A stretch of 64,000 nt of DNA. It comes from CAWCXF01 sp963799455. GTDB taxonomy: Bacteria > Pseudomonadota > Alphaproteobacteria > Rhodobacterales > Rhodobacteraceae. The position numbers were made by a program, and so were the translations under genes. The stretch covers positions 1,736,001-1,800,000 of the forward strand of contig CAWCXF010000008.1 of assembly GCA_963799455.1 (NCBI GenBank). The letters are read 5' to 3'. The notes beneath the pieces are model-generated. The model was not told where the DNA came from and ran no database searches. It saw only the letters and a program-made list of their open reading frames with translations. Positions 8,778 through 17,549 of the stretch are shown here, piece after piece. Position 1 is the first letter of the stretch, and each line of letters opens with the position of its first letter.

Positions 8778-9255
8778 GCGTCCGATCTATGGCCCGCCCG
8801 CGGGGGATCAACGGATGCGGGGGGCTCCCTGCGGGCGGAGCGTCGTCCGTGGACGCCATGCCGCAGGCGGATGGGTCCACCCGTCCACGGGCGAGGCGCC
8901 GTCGCCGGACGGGGCGGGCCGGGGCGGGGCGGGGCGGGCCGAAGCGGGCGCGAGCCGGGCGCCGGGGCAGGGCCGACGCGTCGGGGCGCGCGGGGGGGGG
9001 GGGCCTGGCGTCTCCAGGCCCGATCGACCCCTCCCGACGGCTTGCTCCCGCGCAGGCCGGGCCCGATGGACAGGTCGCACCGTGCAGGGGAGCGCCGAGG
9101 ATGCCCTCACGCGCCGGCTCCGCGCGCCGGGGGAGCCACGACGCCGAACGACGATCGCCCCCGAGCCATGGGGGGCGCGGCGCTTGTCCTCGCTCCGCGG
9201 CCCCCCATCTGTGAGCGCGTCGCCCCTCACGCCCGCCCTCCACGGAGCCCGCCGC
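8778..9255. other. Intergenic, no gene recognised; G homopolymer
   Basis: Divergent intergenic region of about 480 bases. It contains GGGGC-rich stretches and a run of 12 G at 8992-9003. No RNA gene or coding family was seen. Promoters for the radical-SAM gene and the small membrane protein should lie here. Confidence 0.5.
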
Positions 9256-9414
9256 ATGGACGTCCTGCGCATCCTCGTCTCGCTGCTGCTGCCGCCTCTG
9301 GGGGTGTTCCTCAAGGTCGGCATCGGGATGCAGTTCTGGATCAACATCGTGCTGACGATCCTGGGCTACATCCCCGGCATCCTGCACGCCGCCTACGTCA
9401 TCTTCCGCGACTGA
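9256..9414 (+). CDS. YqaE/Pmp3-family small membrane protein
   Basis: A 52-residue protein with two hydrophobic helices (VLRILVSLLLPPLGVFL and INIVLTILGYIPGILHAAYV), the classic Pmp3/YqaE pattern with the central G and the PG-x-LHA-x-Y signature. Such proteolipids sit in the cytoplasmic membrane and are linked to salt and cold stress. Its TGA overlaps the ATG of the next gene (TGATG), so the two are translationally coupled. Confidence 0.9.
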   Translation: MDVLRILVSLLLPPLGVFLKVGIGMQFWINIVLTILGYIPGILHAAYVIFRD

Positions 9415-9890
9415 TGGCGCGCCGGACGAAGCCCTCGACGCCACGGCGCAGCCCGCCGGCCCCGGGCCGCGCCCCGACCAAGGCGCGCGGCGGGGGCGAT
9501 GCGCGTGCGGGCGGGGGGCGGGCCATCGACACCCGCGCCGAGATCGAGCGACTCGACCGGCTCGCGGATCTGCTCGACTCGCGCTACCGGATCCCGGGGC
9601 TCGGGGTGCGCTTCGGGCTCGACTCGCTGATCGGGCTGGTGCCCGGGGTGGGCGACCTGGCGGCGCTCGGGCCCTCGGCCTACCTCGTCTGGCGCGCGCA
9701 CCGGCTCGGCGCCGATCGCGGCACGCTGGCGCGGATGGCGGCCAACTCGGGGGTGGACTTCGCGGTGGGCTCCGTCCCGGTGCTGGGCGATCTGTTCGAC
9801 GTGGGCTTCAAGGCCAACCGCCGCAACATCGAGCTCTTGAAGCGCCATCTGGGCGAGCGCGAGCCGGGCAGGGGACGACGCGGGCGCTGA
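9414..9890 (+). CDS. DUF4112 domain protein
   Basis: A 158-residue protein with a basic, disordered N-terminus of about 40 residues, then the DUF4112 core: LADLLDSRYRIPGLGVRFGL, a Gly-rich hydrophobic segment (LIGLVPGVGDLAALG), and FAVGSVPVLGDLFDVGFKAN near the end. The repeated P-G/L-G-D turns are typical of this family. Function is unknown and it is probably membrane-associated. It overlaps the start of the preceding YqaE-type gene by four bases of stop/start. Confidence 0.85.
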   Translation: MARRTKPSTPRRSPPAPGRAPTKARGGGDARAGGGRAIDTRAEIERLDRLADLLDSRYRIPGLGVRFGLDSLIGLVPGVGDLAALGPSAYLVWRAHRLGADRGTLARMAANSGVDFAVGSVPVLGDLFDVGFKANRRNIELLKRHLGEREPGRGRRGR

Positions 9891-9896
9891 GGGCCC

Positions 9897-10502
9897 TCAA
9901 CCCGAGCGCGCCCCCTCCGCGCGGTGCTCGGCGGTGAGCCCGTGCGGGCCGCCCTCGACATCGGGCCCCTTGGCGCCGGCCACGCCCTTCAGCGCCGTGC
10001 GCGGCTCCGACGGATCGGTCTTGAGCGCGACCGAGAGGCTCGCGTCGGTCTCCAGGATCACCCACTCCACGTCCTCGATCCTCGTGTGCCCGGCGGCGCG
10101 CACCTCGGCGCGCACCTCCGCCTCGCTGACCCGCTCGGCCAGCATCGCCTCGCGCAGGTACTCGCCGCGGCGCAAGAGCAGTCGCGGCGTCGCCTTGACC
10201 GCGCTCTCCGCCATCGGCGAGCGCGACACGGCGAGGGTGACGAGCCATTGCAGCGCCACCAGCACCACCAGCGCGACGGCGGCCTCGATCGCCGAGGCGC
10301 CGCCGGGCAGGATGCCCGAGGCCAGCAGCGAGCCCGAGGCGACCGTCACCACCCAGTCGAAGCCGTTCATCTGCGAGGTGGTGCGCTTGCCCGAGAGCCG
10401 CACCAGGGCGATCAGCGTGACGTAAAGGAAGGGCGCCGCGATCACGATGGCGGCGATGTCGGCCGCGTTCGAGCCGAAGACGCTCGCGAGCGCGTCGGTC
10501 AT
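9897..10502 (-). CDS. DUF421/YetF-family membrane protein
   Basis: A 201-residue protein. Three hydrophobic segments in the first 95 residues (IAAIVIAAPFLYVTLIALV, WVVTVASGSLLASGIL, AVALVVLVALQWLVTLAV) surround RLSGKRTTSQM, the hallmark of the YetF/YrbG-like family. The cytosolic C-terminal domain follows (LLLRRGEYLREAMLAERVSE, then EDVEWVILETDASLSV). The role is unknown in detail; relatives are tied to envelope stress. It ends seven bases before the convergent DUF4112 gene. Confidence 0.87.
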   Translation of the reverse strand: MTDALASVFGSNAADIAAIVIAAPFLYVTLIALVRLSGKRTTSQMNGFDWVVTVASGSLLASGILPGGASAIEAAVALVVLVALQWLVTLAVSRSPMAESAVKATPRLLLRRGEYLREAMLAERVSEAEVRAEVRAAGHTRIEDVEWVILETDASLSVALKTDPSEPRTALKGVAGAKGPDVEGGPHGLTAEHRAEGARSG

Positions 10503-10712
10503 GATGGCTCACCTCCCCATGCGGAACGGCCTGCCCTCCGAGGTGTTCCGCCCGCGGGGCCGGAGCATCGGCGGGCTCGGCCCGGAGCGCCCGTGAGGCG
10601 TCGCAGCGACGCCACGTCGGCATCCTCCACGCGCCCGCCGCGGCGCGGAACCGGCGATGGGGGGGATGACGTTGCCTCGTCACAATCGAGCGATCGCGGA
10701 GAACCACGCACC

Positions 10713-10781
10713 ATGTCCAGCATCTTCTACATCATCGGCCTCATCGTCGTGGTGCTCGTCGTGATCCAGCTGATCGCCTGA
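10713..10781 (+). CDS. 22-residue single-pass membrane peptide
   Basis: A tiny gene reading MSSIFYIIGLIVVVLVVIQL-I-A and stop. GGAG upstream at 10698-10701 is a possible ribosome binding site. Almost the whole peptide is one hydrophobic helix. It lies 19 bases before the Gly/Ser-rich stress protein gene and is probably its operon leader. Similar tiny proteins occur in other alphaproteobacteria; no function is established. Confidence 0.6.
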   Translation: MSSIFYIIGLIVVVLVVIQLIA

Positions 10782-10800
10782 GCCGAGGGAGAACACGGGA

Positions 10801-11771
10801 ATGACAGACGAGAGCACGAACCCCGGCGGAACGGGGACCGGCGGCACGAGCGCGGGCACCGGCACGTCCGGGTCCACGGCCTTCTCGCCGGGCGGCACCG
10901 CCGCGACGGGCGGCACGACGGGCAGCGGCTCCACGGGCGGCGGTTCCGGGGGCAGCAGCGAGGACCGCGCGCGCACCGAGGCCGGCCGCGCGGCCGACGA
11001 GGCGCGCACCCGCGGCCACGCCATCGCCGACGAGGCCCGTTCCGAGGCGAGCCGGCTCGCCGAGACGGCGCGCCACAAGGCCGAGGAGACCGCCGACGGC
11101 TACAAGAAGCAGGCCGCCGGCGAGGTCGACCGCATGGCCAACGCGCTGCGCGACGCAGGGAGCAACCTGCGCCAGGGCTCGCCCCAGGAGCGCGCGATCA
11201 GCTCGATGGCCGACAACCTCGCCGACGCCGCCGACGCCTTCTCGAACAAGGATCTCGGCGCGCTGATCGGCGACGCGGCCACCTTCGCGCGGCGCCACCC
11301 GACGGCGTTCCTCGGCAGCGCGGCGCTCCTCGGCTTCGCCGCCGCACGCTTCGCCAAGGCGAGCGCGCGCGACCCCTATGAGGGCAGCTCCTACGGGGGC
11401 AGCTCCTAGGGGCGCCCAGGGGCGGCTCCTACGGCGGCGGCCCCGACTACGGGCGCGATCCGTATCGCGGCTATGTCGGCTCCAGCTACGGGGCCGCCGG
11501 GACGCGGCCCGCGATGGCCTCTGGCGCGGCGGGCACGGCCTACGGCGCAGGCTCCACGGGCGCCACGGGCTCGACCGGGGCGGGTTCCACGCCCTACGGC
11601 TCGACGGCCGGCTCGGGCGCCGCAGGGGTGGGCGCCATGGGCTCGACGGGCGCGAGCGGCGCCACGTCCGGCTCCAGCTCCGGCACCAGCGGCTCCGGCA
11701 CGGGCGGTTCGACCTCCTCGACCGGCGGCTCGCCCGCGAGCCCCGCCGTGCACCGCTCGGAGGACGACTGA
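10801..11771 (+). pseudogene. Gly/Ser-rich nutrient-deprivation-type protein, one-base frameshift
   Basis: The intact first frame (10801-11409, 202 residues) has a Gly/Thr/Ser-rich start, a long Ala/Glu/Arg amphipathic helix like late-embryogenesis or ElaB-type proteins, and a C-terminal hydrophobic stretch (FLGSAALLGFAAARFAKASA). It stops at TAG 11407-11409 inside the repeat GSSYGGSS. Restoring one base there (TAC for TA) continues into GGSYGGGPDYGRDPYRGYVG and a Gly/Ser/Thr tail that ends at TGA 11769-11771, which overlaps the next gene's ATG. The tail shares the composition of the head, so the stop is a one-base deletion or a sequencing error. The short form may still work. Confidence 0.7.
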
Positions 11772-12232
11772 TGGAGGAGCGCCGGACCGACCGCATCGGC
11801 GAGCCCGTCGTGACCACCACCACCACGACGGGCGCGGCCGATCATGACACGAGCCGTTCGGCGACCTCGCTGATCACCGACGCGCTCACCCACATGAGCT
11901 CGCTGGTGCGCAAGGAGGTCGATCTCGCGCGCGCCGAGATCAGCGAGAACATGAACCACGCCCTGGTGGCGATCGGGCTGCTGGTCGGCGCGGTGGTGAT
12001 GGCGCTGGTGGCGCTGATCGTGCTGGCGGGCGCGCTGGTGGCGGCCGTCGCCGAGCTGCTGCCCGAGGAGAGCGCGGGCTGGGCGGCGCTCATCGTGGGC
12101 GTGCTGTTCGCCATCGTCGCCGCGATCATGGCGGCCAAGGGGGCCAACGACCTCAAGGCATCGTCGCTGGCGCCCACGCGGACCGCGGCCAACCTGCGCA
12201 AGGACAAAGACGCCGTGAAGGAGTCGCTCTGA
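11771..12232 (+). CDS. Phage-holin-3_6/YqjE-type membrane protein
   Basis: A 153-residue protein. An N-terminal Ser/Thr-rich stretch is followed by an amphipathic helix (MSSLVRKEVDLARAEI) and two transmembrane segments (ALVAIGLLVGAVVMALVALI and GWAALIVGVLFAIVAAIMAA). This is the layout of the so-called phage holin superfamily 3_6, which in bacteria is an envelope/stress protein and not a lysis holin. Start and stop overlap both neighbours as TGATG, so the three genes form one coupled unit. Confidence 0.82.
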   Translation: MEERRTDRIGEPVVTTTTTTGAADHDTSRSATSLITDALTHMSSLVRKEVDLARAEISENMNHALVAIGLLVGAVVMALVALIVLAGALVAAVAELLPEESAGWAALIVGVLFAIVAAIMAAKGANDLKASSLAPTRTAANLRKDKDAVKESL

Positions 12233-13575
12233 TGGCAGACCATCGCTCCCCCGAGGAGATCGAGCGCGACATCGAGAGGGAGCGCGCCGAGCTCTCCTCG
12301 ACGCTCGAGACGCTGACCGACAAGTTCTCGGTGGACCGCATGGTGCGGACCTCCCAGGACTACGTCACCGAGCATGGCGGCGAGCTCGCCGCCAACTTCG
12401 CGCGCACCGTCAAGGAGACGCCGACCGCGGCCGTGCTCACCGCCGTCGGCATCGGCTGGATGATCCTGGGCAACCAGCGCCAGCGCGGGGTCGAGCACCG
12501 CGACCGCAGTTCGGGACGCGACTACGCGCGCGCCGACTACGGCCGCAGCGACTACGGCCGCAGCGACTACGATCCGGGCGAGTATGCCGGGGGCTCCGCG
12601 CAAGACAGCTACGACCGCCCCGAATACCGGGCGACCTCGGCGAGCGCCTACGACGCGACGGGCTACGGCTCGTCCGCGTCCTCGGGCAGCTATGGGACGA
12701 GCGCGGGCACCGGCCCGGCCCCGGCCCCGTCCGCGTCGAGCTACGGCGCGGCGATGGGCTCGGAGGGCGGCGGCGACTTCGACGACCGCGTCGCCGCGGC
12801 CGACGCGCGGATGCGCGTGCAGGCCACCGGCACCGCGGGGATCGTCGATGACGACCTCGCGCGCTATGAGACCTACGACGCCGAGCGCGATCAGGTCTCG
12901 CGCGACTACGGCGCCGGGCGGTCCGAGGACGAGACCTCGATGCTGGAGCGGATCAGCGATCACGCGCAGGACATCTGGCATCAGACCGTGGATGCGGTCC
13001 GGGGCGGCTATCGCAGCGCGTATCGCAGCGCGACGGAGTTGAGGAACAGCCTTTTCGAGGGGACCGAGAGGATGGATGTCAGAGGACGCGAGCGGGTCGC
13101 TTCGGCCCGCGCCCGCGCCTACGAGGCGCAGCTGAGGGGCAAGGACTACGCCCGGCGGGGCCAGCAGCAGGCGAACGACTTCTTCTACGAGCAGCCGCTC
13201 GTGGCGGGCGCGCTGGCGATGGCGCTCGGCGCGGTGGTGGGCGGGCTTTTGCCGCGCACGCGCCGCGAGGACGAGGCGTTCGGCAGCTACCGCGACCAGC
13301 TCTTCGAGGACGCCGAGGCCGTGTTCCACGACGAGCGGATGCGCGCCGAGGCGGCCGCTCGCGCCGCGCTCGCCGAGGCCGGCACCATCGCCGAGGAGGC
13401 CAAGGACAGCGTCCTGGGCCGCACGCCCGACGGGCGCGAGGCGGTGGACGCGGCCGAGGACAAGGCCCGCACCGCGGCGCAGCGCGTCGCCAGCGCGGCC
13501 CGCGAGGCCCACGACTCGGGCAGCGCCTCACGCGGCGCCGACACCCCCGGCGGGAGCCCGGCCGGCACCGTCTGA
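12232..13575 (+). CDS. DUF3618 domain protein with long low-complexity linker
   Basis: A 447-residue protein. The N-terminus SPEEIERDIERERAELSSTL is the DUF3618 signature, followed by a hydrophobic segment near residue 65-80. The middle (about 90-180) is a Tyr/Ser/Gly/Asp repeat region (YGRSDYGRSDY). The C-terminal part has a long helix, another hydrophobic patch (LVAGALAMALGAVVGGLLP, near residue 325) and an Ala/Glu-rich tail. It is the last gene of the coupled stress operon starting at 10713; a terminator follows at 13606-13631. Confidence 0.8.
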   Translation: MADHRSPEEIERDIERERAELSSTLETLTDKFSVDRMVRTSQDYVTEHGGELAANFARTVKETPTAAVLTAVGIGWMILGNQRQRGVEHRDRSSGRDYARADYGRSDYGRSDYDPGEYAGGSAQDSYDRPEYRATSASAYDATGYGSSASSGSYGTSAGTGPAPAPSASSYGAAMGSEGGGDFDDRVAAADARMRVQATGTAGIVDDDLARYETYDAERDQVSRDYGAGRSEDETSMLERISDHAQDIWHQTVDAVRGGYRSAYRSATELRNSLFEGTERMDVRGRERVASARARAYEAQLRGKDYARRGQQQANDFFYEQPLVAGALAMALGAVVGGLLPRTRREDEAFGSYRDQLFEDAEAVFHDERMRAEAAARAALAEAGTIAEEAKDSVLGRTPDGREAVDAAEDKARTAAQRVASAAREAHDSGSASRGADTPGGSPAGTV

Positions 13576-13605
13576 GGGCCTTTGGGCACCGTGGCACGGA
13601 TGGGG

Positions 13606-13631
13606 GGCGCGGCCGTGAGGCCGCGCCTTTT
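13606..13631 (+). terminator. Rho-independent terminator of the stress operon
   Basis: A nine-base-pair stem (GGCGCGGCC / GGCCGCGCC) with loop GTGA is followed by TTTT, 30 bases after the DUF3618 stop. Confidence 0.8.
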
Positions 13632-13832
13632 CCTCGTCCGGCGGGCGGGGAGGGCTCGCGGCGCGGCGGCCTCGGCGACGAGCCGGCCGTGCCGATCGCC
13701 TCTCGCCGCGCCCTTGGTCCCCGGCGCGACGGAGGCTCGCACCGGGGGCCACCCGTGCGCTCCCCGACGCGCGCGGACCGCGGCGCCTTCACCCGTCGCT
13801 CCCTGAGAGCGGCCCGACCGGCGCATGGAGAA
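13632..13832. other. Intergenic, nothing recognised
   Basis: Together with the two flanking hairpins this makes a gene-free stretch of about 315 bases between convergent genes (13576-13889). No coding or RNA signature was seen. Confidence 0.5.
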
Positions 13833-13858
13833 GGGGGCGCGGCCGGTGCCGCGCCCCC
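13833..13858 (-). terminator. Terminator of ferritin-like gene
   Basis: An eleven-base-pair stem (GGGGGCGCGGC / GCCGCGCCCCC) with loop CGGT lies just beyond the 3' end of the minus-strand YciE/F-type gene. On that strand it is followed by TTCTCC. Confidence 0.65.
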
Positions 13859-13889
13859 TCCGGGCCCCGTGCCGGCGATCGCCGCGCCG

Positions 13890-14384
13890 TCAGGCGGCGG
13901 CCGGGTTCACCTGGTTCTCGGCGAGGTCGTTCATGTGCCTGTCGCCGTGCCGCGTGCCCTCGAGGTTCTCGCGCAGCTTGGCCGCGTCGTCGTCGAGGCC
14001 GAGCCTGCGGGCGTAGGCGGCGAGGCATCCCCAGCCGGCGATCGCGTAGTGGGCCATGCGTTGGTATTGGGCGATGATCATGGCGTCGCGGGCGTCCTCG
14101 TCGCCGAACTCCTGCTCGAGCGCGTGGGCGCGGACCTCCTTGACGAGCCCCTCCATGCCGCGGCAGTGCTCGCCGGTCGGGTCGGCGTCGTGCGAGCGGA
14201 TGATCGTCTCGACCTTGCCCATCCCGTCCTGGATGCCCTCGGCCCCGGCCTTGAGCGCGGCGCGCAGATCGTGGTTCTTGGCCACCTCCCCCAGCTTGCG
14301 CGTCGCGTCGAGCGACTGCTTGCAGGCGCTGTAGAGATCCTGGCATTGATCGACGTAGACATCCTTGAGGCTGTTCAGGGCCAT
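13890..14384 (-). CDS. YciE/YciF ferritin-like family (DUF892) protein
   Basis: A 164-residue all-helical protein. MALNSLKDVYVDQCQDLYSA, then EVRAHALEQEFGDEDARDA and IAQYQRMAHYAIAGWG, match DUF892 proteins, whose paired Glu/His residues resemble a di-iron ferritin fold. Members are induced by stationary phase or osmotic stress. The start is ATG 14382-14384. It sits by itself, convergent with the stress operon. Confidence 0.85.
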   Translation of the reverse strand: MALNSLKDVYVDQCQDLYSACKQSLDATRKLGEVAKNHDLRAALKAGAEGIQDGMGKVETIIRSHDADPTGEHCRGMEGLVKEVRAHALEQEFGDEDARDAMIIAQYQRMAHYAIAGWGCLAAYARRLGLDDDAAKLRENLEGTRHGDRHMNDLAENQVNPAAA

Positions 14385-14465
14385 CGCATCCTCCGTGGGT
14401 TTTGGCGTGCCTCCCCCAACGACGGCCGCGCCCGCCGCGTTCCGAGGGCCGGTCGCGGCGCGGCG

Positions 14466-14797
14466 CTCGGTCACCCCCTCCGACATCCCCGCGGGCCTGG
14501 GCCGCGAAGGCGCGGAGCGCGGCGTGCTGGCCGGCACCCTCTCGCCGGCCTTCGTCGCCACGCCGATGGCCGACGCCGTGATGGGCGCGCGCGCCGAGCA
14601 GGAGGGCGTCTCGGAGGGGGAGGCGATCGCGGGCCTCCATGACGAGGAGCGGCCCCCTCCCGCTTCATCGGCGCGGAGGGCCCGGGGAGGTGGCGGCCGA
14701 GATCGCCTCCCTCGGCCCGGAGCGCGCCGCCTTCGTCAACGGTGCCGATCGGCGCGTGGACGAGGACGCCGCGGCCGTGATGCGGGCCGCCGGATCG
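14466..14797 (+). pseudogene. Relic of a short-chain dehydrogenase C-terminus
   Basis: Reading with two frameshifts (near 14653 and near 14688) gives GTLSPAFVATPMADAV, then RAEQEGVSEGEAI, SRFIGAEGPGEVAAEI and AAFVNGADRRVDEDAA. This is the order seen at the end of 3-hydroxybutyrate-dehydrogenase-like SDRs (SPAFV-x-TP, then the FVNGA-x-x-x-VDGG tail). The N-terminal cofactor domain is absent. It lies directly before an intact SDR gene. Confidence 0.62.
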
Positions 14798-14882
14798 GTT
14801 GCAACCCTGTGGAGCGGCGGCGCGTTGGCCGCGGTGCCGAACCCCCTCGCAGGAGGTCGCGGCCACTCCGAGGAGGAACGCC

Positions 14883-15932
14883 ATGACACGCGCCACGACA
14901 CGCCCCATGAGGCGGGCCACCACACAGGCCACGACACGGGGGGCTGGGGCGGGCGCCGCCGTCGTCACCGGGGGCACCGCCGGGGTCGGGCGCGCGGTGG
15001 TCGATGCGCTGATCGCGCGCGGCCACCGCGTCGGCGTGCTCGCGCGCGGCGAGGACCGGCTGGAGGAGCTTCAGCGCAGGTTCGGGCGCGACCGGCTGAT
15101 CGGCGTGTCCTGCGACGTGGCCGACGCCGGCGCCGTCCGCCGGGCCGCACGCGAGGTCGCGGACGAGTTCGGGGCGCCGTCCGTCTGGGTCAACGCGGCG
15201 ATGCTGACCTCCTACTCGCTCTTCCGCGACATGCCGCCCGGGGAGTTCGAGGCCATCGTCCGCGCCACCTTCCTCGGGCAGGTCAACGGCGACCGCGCCG
15301 CGCTGGAGGTCATGGAGCGCGGCAGCATCGTCAACGTCAGCTCGGGCCTCGGCTACGCGGCGGTGCCGATGCAGTCGGCCTACGTCGCCTCCAAGCACGC
15401 GCTCAACGGCTTCACCCAGGCGCTGCACGCCGAGCTGATCCATGAGCGCCGGCCGATCGCGCTGAGCCTCGTGGCGCTCCCGGGCATCAACACGCCGCAG
15501 TTCACTTGGGCGCGCAACCGCATGGGCGCCATGCCCCAGCCCGCGCCGCCGGTCTACCAGCCCGAGGTCGCGGCGCGCGCGGTGATGAAGGCCATCGACA
15601 CCGGCGCCCGCGAGATCTTCGTCAGCGCCTCGACGCTGAAGCTGGTGCTCGGCAACACCGCGGTGCCGTGGCTCGTCGATTGGCGAGGGGGGCGGAAGGG
15701 CATCGGGATGCAGCGATCGAACCGACCCAAGACCCAAGGCGCCGAGGGCGGCAACCTCGACGCCCCCGTGCCGATGCCGAGCCGCGCGCACGGCGCCTAT
15801 GACGGCCGCGCGCGCGCCCATGGGCTGATCGTGGATGCCGACAGGGCGCGGGGGGCGGTCTTCCTCGGCCTGCCCCTGGCGATCTTCGGGGCGGGGATGC
15901 TGGCCGGCCGGGCGATGGGGCGCCGTCGCTGA
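14883..15932 (+). CDS. SDR-family oxidoreductase with C-terminal membrane anchor
   Basis: A 349-residue protein. After a basic N-terminus of about 25 residues comes AAVVTGGTAGVGRAVVDAL, the TGxxxGxG NAD(P)-binding motif. VNVSSGLGYAAVPMQSAYVA then SKHAL supplies the catalytic Ser, Tyr and Lys. The C-terminus adds a hydrophobic segment (GAVFLGLPLAIFGAGMLAGR), unusual for soluble SDRs and suggesting a membrane anchor. The substrate is unknown. The start used is ATG 14883; ATG 14907 is an alternative that would trim the basic leader. Confidence 0.82.
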   Translation: MTRATTRPMRRATTQATTRGAGAGAAVVTGGTAGVGRAVVDALIARGHRVGVLARGEDRLEELQRRFGRDRLIGVSCDVADAGAVRRAAREVADEFGAPSVWVNAAMLTSYSLFRDMPPGEFEAIVRATFLGQVNGDRAALEVMERGSIVNVSSGLGYAAVPMQSAYVASKHALNGFTQALHAELIHERRPIALSLVALPGINTPQFTWARNRMGAMPQPAPPVYQPEVAARAVMKAIDTGAREIFVSASTLKLVLGNTAVPWLVDWRGGRKGIGMQRSNRPKTQGAEGGNLDAPVPMPSRAHGAYDGRARAHGLIVDADRARGAVFLGLPLAIFGAGMLAGRAMGRRR

Positions 15933-15951
15933 CGGGCGGCGCCGTGTCGCC

Positions 15952-16806
15952 TCACGATCCGACGATGGCGCCGCCGTTGGGGTGCAGCGTCTGGCCGGTG
16001 TAGTAGCTCCCGTCCGAGGAGGCGAAGAACAGGTAGGCCGTCGCCACCTCCCAGGGCTGGCCCGCGCGGCCCATCGGCACCTGGGAGCCGAAGCCCTCGA
16101 CGTCCTCGGCCGGCATGGTGCCGGGGATGAAGGGCGTCCAGATCGGGCCCGGCGCCACCGTGTTCACGCGGATGCCCTTCTCCACCAGGTTGGCCGACAT
16201 CGAGCGCGAGAAGGCCAGCATCGCGCCGCGCGTGGTCGAGTAGGCGATCAGCGACGAGTTGCCCTTGAAGGCGTTGACCGACGAGGTGTTGACGATGCAC
16301 GCGCCCTCCTCGAGATGCGGCAGCGCGGCCTGCGTCATGAACATGGGGGCGAAGACGTTGGAGTCGATCGTCCGCCGCAGCGTCTCCTCGTCGAGCTCGG
16401 CGAAGTCCTCGTCGAGGAACTGCTGGGCGGCGTTGTTGACCAGGACGTCGAGCCTGCCGAAGCGCTCCACCGTCTTGGCGACGGCGGCCTCGGCGTTCGC
16501 CTTCGTCCCGAGGTCGCCGGGGATGGTCAGGCACTCCGACCCCTCCTCCTCGACGATGCGCTTGGTGTCCTCGGCGTCCCGGCTCTCCTCGAGATAGGCG
16601 ATGGCGACCTTCGCCCCCTCGCGGGCGAAGAGGGCCGCGACCGCGCGCCCGATGCCGCTGTCGCCGCCCGAGATCAGCGCGACCTTGCCCTTGAGCTTGC
16701 CCACGCCGGGATGGCGCGGCTTCCAGTCGGGGGCCGGCGTCATCTCGTGCTCGTAGGCCGGCATCCGGTCCTGATGCTGCGGGGGGATGGTGGGGGCGTC
16801 GGTCAT
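15952..16806 (-). CDS. SDR-family oxidoreductase (YghA/GSP39-like)
   Basis: A 284-residue protein with the extended N-terminus typical of general-stress SDRs (IPPQHQDRMPAYEHEMTPAP). It has GKVALISGGDSGIGRAVA for NADP binding, NNAAQQ, and catalytic Ser/Tyr/Lys in CIVNTSSVNAFKG then AYSTTRGA. The usual YxxxK reads YSTTR, so Arg replaces the catalytic Lys, which is unusual. The tail YYTGQTLHPNGG is the family end. It converges with the preceding SDR gene. Confidence 0.83.
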   Translation of the reverse strand: MTDAPTIPPQHQDRMPAYEHEMTPAPDWKPRHPGVGKLKGKVALISGGDSGIGRAVAALFAREGAKVAIAYLEESRDAEDTKRIVEEEGSECLTIPGDLGTKANAEAAVAKTVERFGRLDVLVNNAAQQFLDEDFAELDEETLRRTIDSNVFAPMFMTQAALPHLEEGACIVNTSSVNAFKGNSSLIAYSTTRGAMLAFSRSMSANLVEKGIRVNTVAPGPIWTPFIPGTMPAEDVEGFGSQVPMGRAGQPWEVATAYLFFASSDGSYYTGQTLHPNGGAIVGS

Positions 16807-17073
16807 GGCGGGTCTCCCGTGCGTGTGTGGACCCGGGAGGTCGCCCTGGCTCTCGCCGGCCCGCGCCCGCGGTCGGCAGGCGAACGCCGGGTCGATGGCG
16901 CAGTTCCCGGAGCGCGCCCATCCCCATCCGAGCGGCGGCGCGTCAACTCTACGTCAAAAGACACCGAGGAGGGGGAACGATGCCGGTCCTGAGCGGTTGC
17001 GCCCTACGATACGAATGGCCGCGGCGAGATGTCGCCGAGAGGACCGCCAGACCGACAGACCTTGGAGACGGAT

Positions 17074-17511
17074 GTGCAGGTGAACCGGAGCGAGACCGTC
17101 GAAGCGCCGAGCCCGCGCCCGACCTCGATGCAGCCGCTCGCCGGCAGGCGCATCCTGATCGTCGAGGATGAGGCGCTGGTCGCGCTCGACCTGGAGATGA
17201 CGCTCAAGGGCGCGGGCGCGGAGACCGTCGGGCCGTGCTCGAGGCTCGTGCGCGCCTTGGCCACGGCAGAGCGGGAGGCCGTCGATGGCGCCCTCCTCGA
17301 CATCCGGCTCGGACGGGAGGACAGCTATCCGGTTGCCGACCTGCTGCACGCGCAGGGCGTGGCGATCGTGTTCCATTCGAGCCATGCCGACATGCGCCGC
17401 CTCCAGGCGCGATACCCGGGCGCAGGGACGTGTCCCAAGCCCTGCACGCCCGCGACGGTCGTCCGCACGCTCGTCCGGGCGATCCGGGACGGAACGGCGC
17501 CCGAAGGCTGA
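17074..17511 (+). CDS. Stand-alone response regulator receiver protein
   Basis: A CheY-like receiver with no output domain. It has the acidic pair (ILIVEDEALVALDLEM), phosphoacceptor Asp in GALLDIRLG, the Ser switch (FHSSH) and the conserved Lys in CPKP. GTG 17074 is preferred because GGAG lies at 17064-17067 with six bases spacing; ATG 17029 and ATG 17131 are in frame. Such single receivers in alphaproteobacteria often relay general-stress phosphorylation, but no kinase is nearby. Confidence 0.82.
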   Translation: MQVNRSETVEAPSPRPTSMQPLAGRRILIVEDEALVALDLEMTLKGAGAETVGPCSRLVRALATAEREAVDGALLDIRLGREDSYPVADLLHAQGVAIVFHSSHADMRRLQARYPGAGTCPKPCTPATVVRTLVRAIRDGTAPEG

Positions 17512-17516
17512 AGGAC

Positions 17517-17539
17517 GGCTGCGGCGCTAGGCCGCAGCC
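17517..17539. terminator. Bidirectional hairpin
   Basis: A nine-base-pair stem (GGCTGCGGC / GCCGCAGCC, loop GCTAG) lies between the convergent receiver gene and cold-shock gene. There is no strong T tract on either side. Confidence 0.5.
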
Positions 17540-17549
17540 TCGCAGCTTC

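Noticed and set aside
8790..9214. Small genes in the G/C-rich gap before the YqaE-type gene
   Set aside because: Frames lack ribosome binding sites and any hydrophobic or family pattern.
11771..12232. Prophage holin
   Set aside because: No phage genes nearby; the protein is of the chromosomal stress-operon type and is coupled to DUF3618 and Gly-rich proteins.
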